From: CAUZWH01 sp965224275 | Lineage (GTDB): Bacteria; Pseudomonadota; Alphaproteobacteria; SHVV01 | Length of the DNA: 64,000 bases | Direction of reading: 5' to 3' | Assembly: GCA_965224275.1 (NCBI GenBank) | Contig: CBDCYR010000011.1 | Span: forward strand, 62,001-126,000 | Shown here: in pieces, positions 1-8,755 of the stretch | How the letters are laid out: every line of letters starts with the position of its first letter | Numbering within the stretch: the stretch's first letter is position 1 | The notes under the pieces: model-generated | The model's database searches: none | What the model was told of the DNA's origin: nothing | What the model saw: the letters and a program-made list of their open reading frames with translations, nothing else | Program-made: the position numbers and the translations under genes

Positions 1-1
1 G

Positions 2-892
2 ACCTTCTCGGCCAACGATTCACCGCTATCGGGTCAGGAAGGCACGATCGTCACGGCGCGACAAATCTGGTCCCGGCTCGAGCGCGAGGGCGAAGGCAAT
101 GTCGCGATTCGTGTCACCAAGCTCTCCAACGACGCCTTCGAAGTCGCCGGGCGCGGCGAGCTGCAGCTCGCGGTTCTCATCGAGACCATGCGCCGTGAGG
201 GCTTCGAGATGGCGATCAGCCGGCCCCGTGTCCTGTTTCGCGAAATCGATGGCCAGCGCCAGGAACCGATCGAAGAAGTCGTCATCGACGTCGACGAAGA
301 CTACGCCGGGGCGGTGGTCGAAAAACTCGGCTCGCGGCGCGCCGAGCTCATCGAAATGAGTCCCTCCGGGGCGGGCAAGCGGCGGCTCGTGCTCCACGCG
401 CCATCGCGCGGCTTGATCGGCTATCTCGGCGAATTCCTCACCGATACCCGCGGCACCGGCGTCATGAACCGCTTGTTCCACGGCTACGCACCCTACAAGG
501 GGGCAGTGTCGCAGCAACGCAACGGCGTGCTGGTCTCGACCGAAACCGGTCCGGCGGTTGCCTTTGCGTTGTGGAACCTCGAAGAGCGCGGTCCGATGTT
601 TATCAAACCCAATGAGCTGGTTTACCCGGGCATGATCATCGGCGAGCACAGCCGCGGCTCCGACCTCGACGTCAATCCGCGCAAAGCCAAACAGCTCACG
701 AACATCCGTGCCGCCGGCAAAGACGACGCCGTCGCCCTCAGCACCCCCATCCAGATGACGCTCGACAAGGCCCTCACCTATATCGATGACGACGAATTGG
801 TCGAAGTGACGCCGAAATCGGTCCGCTTGCGCAAGCGCGAACGCGACCCCCTCAAACGTCGCCGCGACGCCAAGCGCGCGGCCGCGGTCTAG
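2..892 (+). CDS. typA: Ribosome-associated GTPase TypA/BipA, C-terminal part
   Basis: This is the 3' end of a translational GTPase of the TypA/BipA family, which binds the 70S ribosome and supports growth under stress and in the cold. About 296 residues are visible, and the N-terminal GTPase domain lies outside the window. The frame is open from the first bases. The EF-G-like domain III stretch carries AGRGELQLAVLIETMRREG, followed by the domain V region with SRGLIGYLGEFLTDTRGTG and GYAPYKG. The BipA-specific C-terminal domain includes RKAKQLTNIRAAGKDDA and the DKALTYIDDDELVEVTP segment. The tail is very basic (RKRERDPLKRRRDAKRA). Identification rests on these family motifs. No in-window promoter is relevant to this partial gene. 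Confidence 0.96.
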   Translation, partial: TFSANDSPLSGQEGTIVTARQIWSRLEREGEGNVAIRVTKLSNDAFEVAGRGELQLAVLIETMRREGFEMAISRPRVLFREIDGQRQEPIEEVVIDVDEDYAGAVVEKLGSRRAELIEMSPSGAGKRRLVLHAPSRGLIGYLGEFLTDTRGTGVMNRLFHGYAPYKGAVSQQRNGVLVSTETGPAVAFALWNLEERGPMFIKPNELVYPGMIIGEHSRGSDLDVNPRKAKQLTNIRAAGKDDAVALSTPIQMTLDKALTYIDDDELVEVTPKSVRLRKRERDPLKRRRDAKRAAAV

Positions 893-982
893 CGCACATT
901 TAAAATTTGGTTGGAAAAGTCGCGAACACGTCAGAACGAAGTTCTTGCGGGTTCAGCACCCTCGCGATCTACTGTTGGGAAC

Positions 983-1864
983 ATGAGGTGTCGCGATTTG
1001 TTCCGCCGCCTGACCAACGTTGCCATTGCGGCGATGCTGGTCTCCTTCGTCACGGCGCCATCGGTGTGGGCGGAAGCCGAAATTCCGGTCGACATCGAAC
1101 TCGTTCTGGCGATCGACGTTTCCGGCAGCATCGATCCCGAGGAGGCCAAGCTGCAGCGCCAGGGCTACGTCTCCGCCCTCACCCATCCCAAGATTGTTGA
1201 CGCCATCAGCCGCGGCTACCTCGGCCGCATCGCGGTCACCTATTTCGAGTGGGCCGGCGCCGACTATCGCCGTCCGATCGCCAATTGGGCGACCATCCAA
1301 GACACCGCCAGTGCCCAGGCATTCGCCGATTCTCTTACCGCGGCCGAGATCAGCATCGGCCGGCGCACGTCCATCAGTGGCGCCATCCAATATGCGATTC
1401 CGTTGTTCGACGATAATGGCTACGAGGGAACCCGTCGGGTCATCGACATCTCCGGCGACGGTGCCAACAATAGCGGCGTGCTCGTCAATCTCGCGCGCGA
1501 TCTCGCCATCGAGCGCGGCGTCACCATCAACGGCCTGCCGATCGTCAACGATCGACCCAACCGCTTCGGCTTTCCCCAGCTCAAGGATCTCGACGAGTAC
1601 GGCGGCACCGGCGCCTTTATCGTCGTGGCGCACGGCTTCGATGCCTTTGCCCAGGCGATTCACCGCAAGTTGATTCTCGAAATCGCCGGCCTGACGCCGC
1701 CACCCGCGGGCGATGTCGCCCGACGCAGGACATCCGGGCAATCCCATCCGCTGCTTCACCTGGCTGCAACATCAACCCTAAGCACGAGCTATCCGCCGGG
1801 CTGCGATGTCGGCGAGCGCCGCATGTGGGAGTTCCTCAAAGGCCGCGGCTGGTCGCCCTTTTGA
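983..1864 (+). CDS. DUF1194 (VWA-like) secreted protein
   Basis: This is a DUF1194 family protein with a von Willebrand factor A-like fold, and its function is unknown. I chose the ATG at 983 because GGGA lies just upstream and the first 32 residues form a signal peptide (basic start, hydrophobic AAMLVSFV core, SVWAEA cleavage region). A longer frame opens at a TTG at 911 without such support. The mature protein starts with DIELVLAIDVSGSID, which holds a DxSxS MIDAS metal site. Later come the GRRTSISGAI and DISGDGANNSG segments typical of DUF1194. It probably acts in the periplasm or is exported. The end (CDVGERRMWEFL) runs beyond the usual domain. It stands alone, with repeats downstream. 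Confidence 0.85.
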   Translation: MRCRDLFRRLTNVAIAAMLVSFVTAPSVWAEAEIPVDIELVLAIDVSGSIDPEEAKLQRQGYVSALTHPKIVDAISRGYLGRIAVTYFEWAGADYRRPIANWATIQDTASAQAFADSLTAAEISIGRRTSISGAIQYAIPLFDDNGYEGTRRVIDISGDGANNSGVLVNLARDLAIERGVTINGLPIVNDRPNRFGFPQLKDLDEYGGTGAFIVVAHGFDAFAQAIHRKLILEIAGLTPPPAGDVARRRTSGQSHPLLHLAATSTLSTSYPPGCDVGERRMWEFLKGRGWSPF

Positions 1865-1865
1865 G

Positions 1866-2445
1866 GGTCCACCGACGCAACCCACAGCCTCATCTCTATG
1901 CGGCCGATTATCCGAAAATTGTTTTTGAAGCGCCGGTCAAGGTCAGCTGGTCGGAGATTGTAGAGAAGGAATTTCTGCCCTCACCCAACCCTCTCCCCCA
2001 AGGGAGAGGGCTTTTTCCAGTGCGCTCGGCGAGAGCCCTCGCCCCTTTGGGGAGACGGTTGGGTGAGGGGAATCAATGCGCTTGAGGAGTGGGAGGACCG
2101 GTGCACCAGACCCGCCGACGCAGCCCGCACCTTCATCTCCATCCGGCCGATTATCCGAAAATTGTTTTTGAAGCGCCGGTCAAGGTCAGCTGGTCGGAGA
2201 TTGTAGAGAAGGAATTTCTGCCCTCACCCAACCCTCTCCCCCAAGGGAGAGGGCTTTTTCCAGTGCGCTCGGCGAGAGCCCTCGCCCCTTTGGGGAGAGG
2301 GTTGGGTGAGGGGAATCAATGCGCTTGAGGAGTGGGAGGACCGGTGCACCAGACCCGCCGACGCAGCCCGCACCTTCATCTCCATCCGGCCGATTATCCG
2401 AAAATTGTATTTGAAGCGCCGGGCAAGGTCAGCCGGTCGGAGGCC
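1866..2445. repeat. 243-bp tandem repeat, about 2.4 copies
   Basis: Between the DUF1194 gene and the DUF934 gene a 243-bp unit is repeated. The marker CGGCCGATTATCCGAAAATT begins at 1901, 2144 and 2387. Units one and two are nearly identical. Unit three breaks off after about 70 bp and runs into the 3' end of the DUF934 gene on the minus strand. Each full unit contains one of the pyrimidine-rich mosaic elements (CCCTCTCCC, then GGGAGAGGG and a short T run). The period is a multiple of three, so short open frames persist, but I see no RBS or known protein in them. Confidence 0.9.
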
Positions 2446-3043
2446 GTAAAAAGGACCCCGCCCTCTCCGCGAAAGCCTTTGCCGCGCGCTCAATCTGCTC
2501 CCTCGATAGCGGGAGTCGTGAAGAGAAAAAGCTCCATTCGGCTACAACCTGCCGCAGGGTCATCGCCCACGGTGCACGATCGCCACTCGGTTGATAGAGA
2601 ACCTTTGCTTCCCGTGACGCCTGCACCCACGCCTTGGCGTCGCTTTCCTTCTCGACCTCGAAGGCATCAAAACCACATCGCACCATGAACTGGAATTGGT
2701 CACGCAAGACGTTGCCGATCGCCCGCACCTCGCCGGCATAGCCATAGCGCTCACGCAGCAGGCGCGCATAAGTAAAGGCGCGCCCATCCTTGAATGCGGG
2801 GAAATCCAAGGCCACCAGAGCCAACAGCGGCAGGTCATCGACAATCAGCGCCGGCGATTGATCGGCCTGCAATCGAATACCGAGCTCGCTATTAACGCCG
2901 AGGAGCGCGTCGCGGTCGCGCCGCCAATGGTCTAGTGAAACGATTATCCCGCCGGACCCGCCACGATCCGTAATTTCTTGATCGTCGGCGAGGTAAAACC
3001 ACCGATCACGGGGCACGATCGCACCGTCCCTAATGAGTGGCAT
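2429..3043 (-). CDS. DUF934 protein of the sulfite-reduction operon
   Basis: DUF934 proteins are encoded beside cysI/cysH in alphaproteobacteria and are assumed to help assimilatory sulfate reduction; their biochemical role is not established. The start MPLIRDGAIV overlaps the end of cysI by 14 bp, which implies translational coupling. The protein is 204 residues. The stretch FKDGRAFTYARLLRERYGY followed by GEVRAIGNVLRDQFQFMVRCGFDAFEV is the diagnostic core of the family. The C-terminus is basic. It is the last gene of the minus-strand operon cysG–DUF2849–cysI–DUF934. No cysH follows; instead its 3' end runs into a degenerate copy of the 243-bp tandem repeat. Confidence 0.88.
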   Translation of the reverse strand: MPLIRDGAIVPRDRWFYLADDQEITDRGGSGGIIVSLDHWRRDRDALLGVNSELGIRLQADQSPALIVDDLPLLALVALDFPAFKDGRAFTYARLLRERYGYAGEVRAIGNVLRDQFQFMVRCGFDAFEVEKESDAKAWVQASREAKVLYQPSGDRAPWAMTLRQVVAEWSFFSSRLPLSREQIERAAKAFAERAGSFLRPPTG

Positions 3044-4684
3044 AGAGCGCTCCCCGGAACGGCGCCAGCCCAACCCGCCGATAGGTATCAAGAAACGCCT
3101 CGCCATCTTCGCGCTGGTCGAGGTAGATCGTAACGATGGTTTCCACGGCATCGACCACCTCACTATCAGTAAAGGCGGGGCCGATGATATCGCCGAGCGC
3201 GGCATCCGCCTCGGCGCTACCGCCGAGACTGACCTGGTAGAGTTCGGTGCCTTTCTTTTCGACCCCGAGGATGCCGATGTGGCCGACATGGTGATGGCCG
3301 CAGGCGTTGATGCAGCCCGAGATCTTGATCTTGAGCGGCCCGATATCGTGCAGCCGGGCGAGATCGTCGAAGCGCCGGCTGATCCGTTGCGAGATTGGGA
3401 TCGAACGTGCATTCGCAAGGTTGCAGAAGTCGAGGCCGGGGCAGCAGATTATGTCGGTTAGCAACCCCGCATTCGGCGTCGCCAACCCGTCGTCCGCCAA
3501 CGCCCACCACAAATCATAGAGCGCCGATTGCTCGACGTCCGCGAGCACGATGTTTTGTTCGTGGGTGGCACGCAGTTCGGCGAAACTGAAGCGCTCGGCG
3601 ATGTCGGCGAGCGCGTCCATCTGGCCATCGCTAATATCGCCCGGGGCGCCGCCGTGCGGTTTTAGCGATACCGTAACGATGGCATAGCCTGGAACCTTGT
3701 GGGCGTGGACGTTGGTTTCAACCCACTGCGCAAACACGGAATTCGCGGCCCGCCGGGCGGCAAAATCGCCGGGTTCATCGCCGAGATCGCGATAGGACGG
3801 CGGCGCGAAATAGGCATTGATGCGATCAATTTCCGCAAGCGGCAGCGCCAATGCACCGTCGCGGATCTGCACCCACTCCGCCTCAACCATTTCGGCAAAC
3901 CGGGCCGCGCCGGTTTCATGAACCAGAATCTTGAGGCGCGCTTTGTAGAGATTGTCGCGCCGGCCGAGTTGGTTATAGACCCGCAAAATGGCTTCGAGAT
4001 ACGACAGCAAATCCGTCTTCGGCAGGAACTCGCGAATGCGGTGGGCGAGCATCGGCGTTCGCCCTTGCCCGCCGCCCAGCAGAACCTCGAAGCCAACCGC
4101 GCCAGCATCATTGCGGATAAGGCGCAAACCGATATCGTGCAGCGCCGTCGCGGCGCGGTCGACCGGCGATCCCGTCACCGCGATCTTGAATTTACGCGGC
4201 AGAAACGTGAATTCGGGGTGATGCGTCGACCACTGACGGATGATCTCGCAATAAACCCTGGGATCCTCGATTTCGTCAGCGACAACCCCGGCGAATTGAT
4301 CGGCCGTGACATTGCGAATGCAATTGCCACTGGTCTGGATCGCGTGCATCTCAACCGTGGCAAGATCAGCCAGGATATCAGGCACATCACTCAGTTCGGG
4401 CCAGTTGAATTGAATGTTCTGGCGCGTCGTGATGTGGCCGTAGCCGCGATCGTAGGTGCGCGCGACGTGGGCGAGCATACGCAACTGCCGTGATGACAAG
4501 ACCCCATAGGGCACCGCCACCCGCAGCATGTAGGCGTGAAGCTGAAGGTAGAGCCCGTTTAGCAATCGCAGCGGTTTGAACTCATCCTCGTTGAGGTCAC
4601 CGCTCAGCCGCCGGCTGACCTGCCGCGAAACTGCTCGACGCGCTCGCGTACGAACTGGTGATCGAATTCGTCGTAACGATACAT
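3030..4684 (-). CDS. cysI: Sulfite reductase hemoprotein (CysI), frameshifted near the 5' end
   Basis: Assimilatory sulfite/nitrite reductase hemoprotein, which reduces sulfite to sulfide using siroheme and a 4Fe-4S cluster. The native start is the ATG at 4684 (MYRYDEFDHQFVRERVEQF) with AGGA eight bases upstream. Near 4621 the frame breaks: reading continues into a stop after RSAGG, while the family sequence (QVSRRLSGDLNEDEFKPLRL) resumes in the next frame. One base appears to be missing. From there the protein is complete. It contains RTYDRGYGHITTRQNIQFNW, QTSGNCIRNV, the cluster motif CCPGLDFCNLA and GCINACGHHHVGHIG, which carry the Cys ligands. It is coupled to the DUF934 gene downstream. 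Real inactivation and a sequencing indel cannot be separated from one sequence. Confidence 0.88.
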
Positions 4685-4685
4685 A

Positions 4686-4739
4686 ATATCCTGATGTGTC
4701 CCCAAATCCTGCTGTGTCCCCAAATCCTGCTGTGTCCCC
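4686..4739. repeat. Three 18-bp tandem repeats carrying the cysI RBS
   Basis: Three consecutive 18-bp units (4686-4703, 4704-4721, 4722-4739) fill almost the whole gap between the DUF2849 gene and the cysI start. The last two are identical (AAATCCTGCTGTGTCCCC on the plus strand) and the first differs at two positions. Read on the minus strand, each unit contains AGGA, and the unit nearest the gene supplies the cysI ribosome-binding site. Confidence 0.85.
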
Positions 4740-4748
4740 GAGCGCGCC

Positions 4749-5051
4749 TTAGGCGGCGCGCTGGACGGGTTTGCTCGCCACTGGATCGACCGTCGGTCCT
4801 TCGGCACGAATTTTCTCGCGCATTCGGATCGGCCGGTAGGCGTCGCCGTCCGCCACCACGTCTATCAGATAGGTCCCAACCACGACCCGGGCACGCTCAC
4901 CGCGGCGTCCGATATCTTCGAACGCGCGCGCGTCGACGTCGTTATCGACCACCCGGGCTTCCTCAAACCGGATCGACCAGCCGCCGTTACGATCGAGATA
5001 GACGACCGCGCCATCCTTGAGGCGATTGGCGGTAAGCAGTTGGTAGCTCAT
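4749..5051 (-). CDS. DUF2849 protein of the sulfite-reduction operon
   Basis: A small 100-residue DUF2849 protein. Members sit between cysG and cysI in many alphaproteobacteria, and no activity is known. It starts MSYQLLTANRLKDGAVVYLDR and has the typical short beta-rich pattern, with GGWSIRFEEARVV, VGTYLIDVV and PIRMREKIRAEGPTVDP. Its ATG overlaps the cysG stop by four bases (ATGA), so the two are translationally coupled. The gene is followed by three 18-bp repeats and then cysI. Its placement suggests a role in siroheme or sulfite metabolism, but this is inference from context. Confidence 0.85.
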   Translation of the reverse strand: MSYQLLTANRLKDGAVVYLDRNGGWSIRFEEARVVDNDVDARAFEDIGRRGERARVVVGTYLIDVVADGDAYRPIRMREKIRAEGPTVDPVASKPVQRAA

Positions 5052-6454
5052 GCTGCAACCTCCTGAAGGTCTGCGTCGCGGATGAGGCTCTGACGAGCCG
5101 CCGCCGCAGCCGCCACGTCGCCAATGATGATCAGCGCCGGGCCGACCAGCCCATGATCGATCGCGATCGCCGGAAACGTCGCCGCGGTGGCGGCGAGAAT
5201 TTGCTCACCGGGTAATGTTGCGTTCTCGATGATCGCAACCGGTGTCGTCGGTGACAGGCCATTGTTGACCAGCTGATCGGAGATTTGCTGCGCGTTGGTC
5301 AACCCCATATAGACGACGATTGTGTGATCCAGCCGCGCCAGGCCGGCCCAGTCGATGTCAGGCGCGCCGCGGCGCCGGTGCCCGGTGACGAACGTGACCG
5401 CCTGGGCGGTATCTCGATGGGTGAGCGGCACTGAAGCCGCTGCCGCAGCTGCGGTTGCCGCTGTAATCCCCGGCACGACGCTAACCTCGATGCCGCGCGC
5501 GACCAGATAGTCGCGTTCTTCGCCACCCCTACCAAATATAAAGGGGTCGCCGCCCTTGAGGCGCACCACCTGCAAACCCGCCCGCGCCTTCGCCGCGAGC
5601 AGTGCATTGATGTCGTCCTGGTCCAGCGCGTGATTGTCTTTAGCCTTGCCGACGAAAATGCGCTCGGCGTCGCGGCGCGCCAGGTCGAGAATCCGTTCCC
5701 CCACCAATCGGTCGTACACGATCACGTCGGCACTCTGCAGCGCCCGTAAGGCCTTCAAGGTGAGGAGATCGGGATCGCCCGGACCGGCGCCGACAATTGC
5801 AACCGACCCCGAAAGCGGATCGGCGTGACCACTATTGACCAGCGCCAACATCGCTTCACGGTTTGCTTGGTTGGGACCACGAAGCACCCTTTGCGCCAGC
5901 GGTCCGTCAAAGAATCGGTCCCAGAAACGACGGCGTAAGTCGGCATTGGGAACGACCGCCTTGACCGCGTTGCGAAACGCGCCGGCAAAGCGGGCGAGCT
6001 CACCGAGACGAGCCGGAAGCAGGGCCTCTATCTGGGCCCGCACGCGACGCGCCAGCACGGGCGCTTCGCCGCCGCTGGCGACGCCGATAACGATCGCATC
6101 GCGGTCCACGATAGCCGGAACGACAAACGTTGAACGTGCGGCGTCGTCGACGACATTGACCGGGACGCCGGCGTTCCGCGCTGCGTTCGACACCCGGTGA
6201 TCGGTCTCAACATCTCCGGATGCTGAAATAATCGCAGTGCACCCGTCGACATCGCTGGTCCGGAAGTCACGTCGTAAAACGTTGAGCCGGTCTGACGCTA
6301 GGTCGTCAACGTCATCTTTGTCCGCGACGCCAACAATCGTCAAACGGGCCCCTGCGGCAAGTAGCAGGCGCGCTTTGGCCACGGCGTGCGGTCCGCCGCC
6401 AACCACCAGGCAGCGCCTGTCACGCAGATCAAGGAATGCCGGAAAGAACTCCAT
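5048..6454 (-). CDS. cysG: Siroheme synthase CysG
   Basis: A multifunctional siroheme synthase that makes the cofactor for CysI. The N-terminal half (about residues 1-200) is the precorrin-2 dehydrogenase/ferrochelatase module, with FPAFLDLRDRRCLVVGGG (NAD-binding) and SGGEAPVLARRVRAQIE. The C-terminal half is uroporphyrinogen-III C-methyltransferase, with VGAGPGDPDLLTLKALRAL, VRLKGGDPFIFGRGGEE, VPGITAA and VTGH. I start it at the ATG at 6454 (MEFFPAFLDL), matching the usual family N-terminus; the frame stays open a further 12 codons upstream. The predicted length of 468 residues is normal. It is the first gene of the minus-strand sulfur operon and is separated from the divergent Lrp regulator by an AT-rich region. 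Confidence 0.95.
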   Translation of the reverse strand: MEFFPAFLDLRDRRCLVVGGGPHAVAKARLLLAAGARLTIVGVADKDDVDDLASDRLNVLRRDFRTSDVDGCTAIISASGDVETDHRVSNAARNAGVPVNVVDDAARSTFVVPAIVDRDAIVIGVASGGEAPVLARRVRAQIEALLPARLGELARFAGAFRNAVKAVVPNADLRRRFWDRFFDGPLAQRVLRGPNQANREAMLALVNSGHADPLSGSVAIVGAGPGDPDLLTLKALRALQSADVIVYDRLVGERILDLARRDAERIFVGKAKDNHALDQDDINALLAAKARAGLQVVRLKGGDPFIFGRGGEERDYLVARGIEVSVVPGITAATAAAAAASVPLTHRDTAQAVTFVTGHRRRGAPDIDWAGLARLDHTIVVYMGLTNAQQISDQLVNNGLSPTTPVAIIENATLPGEQILAATAATFPAIAIDHGLVGPALIIIGDVAAAAAARQSLIRDADLQEVAA

Positions 6455-6599
6455 AGCCAATGACTTAGACGACCTCAGATCGGTCGACAAGAGTATTTAT
6501 AGAATTATTTTCTTCCGATTATCCTATTATCTATAATTACTAGTATATTATTCTATGATATATGAATTTCACACAGTTTTTATCTAACGGCAAAGATCC
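6455..6599. promoter_or_regulatory. AT-rich divergent promoter region between cysG and the Lrp regulator
   Basis: This 145-bp gap is far more AT-rich than its neighbours, with long runs such as ATTATTTTC and ATAATTACTAGTATATTATT. It must hold the promoters of both the cysG operon (minus) and the Lrp-type gene (plus). Lrp-family proteins often control the divergent neighbour, so regulation of sulfite reduction by this regulator is a reasonable inference. I cannot define exact -35/-10 boxes or an operator. Confidence 0.6.
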
Positions 6600-7061
6600 A
6601 TGGATGACATTGACCGCAGCATCCTCACCAACCTGCAAGATGATGCGACCCTCTCGCTCAACGAAATCGCCGGCCGGGTAGGCCTATCACCGACGCCGTG
6701 CTGGCGTCGCATCCAGAAATTGGAGGAATCAGGCGTCATCCGCGCCCGTGTCGCGCTGCTCGACGGCGCCAAACTCAATGTCGGCGTTACCGTGTTCGTG
6801 TCGATTCGCACCAACCAACACAACAGCGAGTGGCTGGAGAAATTCGCCGAGGCGGTTGCTGCGATCCCCGAGGTTGTCGAGTTTTACCGCATGAGCGGCG
6901 AAATCGATTATCTCCTACGCGTCGTCGTGCCCAACATCGAGGCCTACGACGCCTTCTACAAGCGCCTGATCGATGTCATCGATCTCAGCGACGTGAGTTC
7001 AAGCTTCGCGATGGAGCAAATCAAATACACCACGGCGTTACCGCTCGCCTACGCAGAATAA
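6600..7061 (+). CDS. Lrp/AsnC family transcriptional regulator
   Basis: A 153-residue Lrp/AsnC-type regulator. Residues 1-60 form the winged helix-turn-helix (DRSILTNLQDDATLSLNEIA, then GLSPTPCWRRIQKLEESGVI). The rest is the RAM/effector domain, with VGVTVFVSIRTNQHNSEWLEKF, EVVEFYRMSGEIDYLLRVVV and the ending MEQIKYTTALPL. The ATG at 6600 follows the AT-rich divergent region shared with cysG. The position suggests that it senses an amino acid, perhaps a sulfur amino acid, and controls the cysG–cysI operon, but the effector cannot be read from the sequence. Confidence 0.92.
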   Translation: MDDIDRSILTNLQDDATLSLNEIAGRVGLSPTPCWRRIQKLEESGVIRARVALLDGAKLNVGVTVFVSIRTNQHNSEWLEKFAEAVAAIPEVVEFYRMSGEIDYLLRVVVPNIEAYDAFYKRLIDVIDLSDVSSSFAMEQIKYTTALPLAYAE

Positions 7062-7087
7062 TCCCGAGTAACGCCGTCTTAATAGGA

Positions 7088-8755
7088 TCAACGCGGCGCC
7101 AATCTCCCCTCCAGATAAGCGGCCTTCGCCGCCGCTCGGCTGATCTTCCCAGATGACGTGCGCGGCAATGCGCGACGTCCAACAAAGCGCACGTCGCATT
7201 CGATCGCGAGTTCGGCCGTGATCGCGCCGGCAACCGTGGCACCGCGTTCCTCGGCCGCTCTGGCTGGGTTGGCGTGCTCGATAATCAGCGTCGATGCCTG
7301 GCGCCCACCGCGGCCGGTGGATCCAAACGCCGCACCCACCAAACCGCTCTCACCGATCGTGTCGCGCGCGCAGGCCTCGATATCGTCGGGCCACACATTA
7401 CGTCCGTTAATGAAGATCAATTCGTCGGTGCGGCCGACCACAACCAACTGCCCGTCGCCGAGGCTGCCCATATCCCCGGTATCGAGCCAACCGTCCTCCG
7501 AAAACGGTTCCACGCCCCCGGCAGCGAGATACCCCGAGCCGACGCCGCCACCGCTTACGAAAACACGCCCGATCTCGCGTTCTTCGCACGCCCCGCCCGA
7601 TTCACGCCGAATTTCGACAGCGGTTTGGCCGACGGGAGATCCGCACGAGATCGCTGCCTCTCGCGCCAGAACATCGCGCCCACCACCCGGCTGCCCCATC
7701 GTGACCGCGAGGGTTGCTTCGGCAAGGCCATAACTCGCGACAAAGGAAGTCGGCGAAAACCCACATCTTGCGAAACGATCGGCAAATGTTGCGAGGAGAT
7801 CGCGGCGGATCGGCTCCGCCCCCACGCCTGCGATTCGCCAAGACCCGAGATCGAAATCAACCTCACGCGAACGCGCCGCTCGCGTGCAAAGATCGAACGC
7901 GAAGCCGGTCCCGAACGAGATCGTCGCCTGCCGCGAAGCGATCAGCTCCAGCCACACCAATGGGCGTCGTACGAAGTCCTCAGGGCTTAGAAAATCGACC
8001 TGCGATTGGCTGCAGATCGGCGCCAGCAGGCCCCCGACCAGGCCCATGTCGTGGAACCACGGCAGCCAGAACACACCGCTATCGGCCGCTGTGACCTCAA
8101 GCCGCTCGAGAATATCGCTGCAATTCTGGGCAACCTGGCCATGCGTCAATACCACCCCGCGCGGCGCCCGCGTGCTCCCCGACGAGTATTGAATGTAAGC
8201 GACGTCGGCGGCGGCCGGTATCGAAGGTGTTTCTGGCGAACCCGGCTCGATCGCATCGTATGCGACCACAATGTTAACCCCGGCGTCGGTACCCGCGGCC
8301 TGCAGATCTTCCAGCGAACGCTGCGGCCCGATCAGCGCCATCGGATGACAATCGGCCAGTTGGCGAACCAGCCGGGCGCGATACGAGACCGCGCTTCCGA
8401 TGGCTCGCGCCGTGGGAATCGGGACCGCGACGGCGCCGGCGTAAAAACACGCGAACAACGACGCGGCAAAATCAGGCCCGGTTTCGGCGACCAGCGCAAC
8501 GAGATCGCGCCGCCGAACCCCGAGCTTTGCAAATCCGCTGGCCAGGCCACGCGCGCGCTGCCGCAATGCTGCGTGGCTAAGGGTTTCTTTCGACCGGCCA
8601 CGATGGTCGAAAAACTGGAGCGCGCCATCGCCGTCGGCGGCGTAGTCCAAGGCCGCGGTCAGGGTGGTAAATCCACCGCGGCGGAACCTCTCGTGGTGGC
8701 CGGTGATTTTCGTGGCCGTCGCTCCATCTACGCTAATTTGCACGTTAATTTGCAC
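7088..8755 (-). CDS. Fatty acyl-AMP ligase (FAAL)
   Basis: An ANL-superfamily adenylating enzyme of the fatty acyl-AMP ligase type. It activates a fatty acid as acyl-AMP and loads it onto an acyl carrier protein. The ATP-binding P-loop is YIQYSSGSTRAPRGVVLTH. Then come WLPWFHDMGLVGGLL and SYGLAEATLAVT (both typical of FAALs), DGWLDTGDMG and GRTDELIFINGRN. The C-terminal lysine motif is LPRTSSGKISRAA. About 555 residues, normal for the family. The start is uncertain: I used the GTG at 8755, which overlaps the ACP gene by 28 bp; another GTG lies at 8743. It forms a coupled pair with the upstream ACP. No polyketide or peptide synthetase is adjacent. Confidence 0.88.
   Translation of the reverse strand: MQINVQISVDGATATKITGHHERFRRGGFTTLTAALDYAADGDGALQFFDHRGRSKETLSHAALRQRARGLASGFAKLGVRRRDLVALVAETGPDFAASLFACFYAGAVAVPIPTARAIGSAVSYRARLVRQLADCHPMALIGPQRSLEDLQAAGTDAGVNIVVAYDAIEPGSPETPSIPAAADVAYIQYSSGSTRAPRGVVLTHGQVAQNCSDILERLEVTAADSGVFWLPWFHDMGLVGGLLAPICSQSQVDFLSPEDFVRRPLVWLELIASRQATISFGTGFAFDLCTRAARSREVDFDLGSWRIAGVGAEPIRRDLLATFADRFARCGFSPTSFVASYGLAEATLAVTMGQPGGGRDVLAREAAISCGSPVGQTAVEIRRESGGACEEREIGRVFVSGGGVGSGYLAAGGVEPFSEDGWLDTGDMGSLGDGQLVVVGRTDELIFINGRNVWPDDIEACARDTIGESGLVGAAFGSTGRGGRQASTLIIEHANPARAAEERGATVAGAITAELAIECDVRFVGRRALPRTSSGKISRAAAKAAYLEGRLAPR

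Noticed and set aside
1866..2445. CRISPR or coding repeat protein
   Set aside because: Units of 243 bp have no spacers, and the readable frame lacks an RBS and contains the intergenic mosaic repeat.
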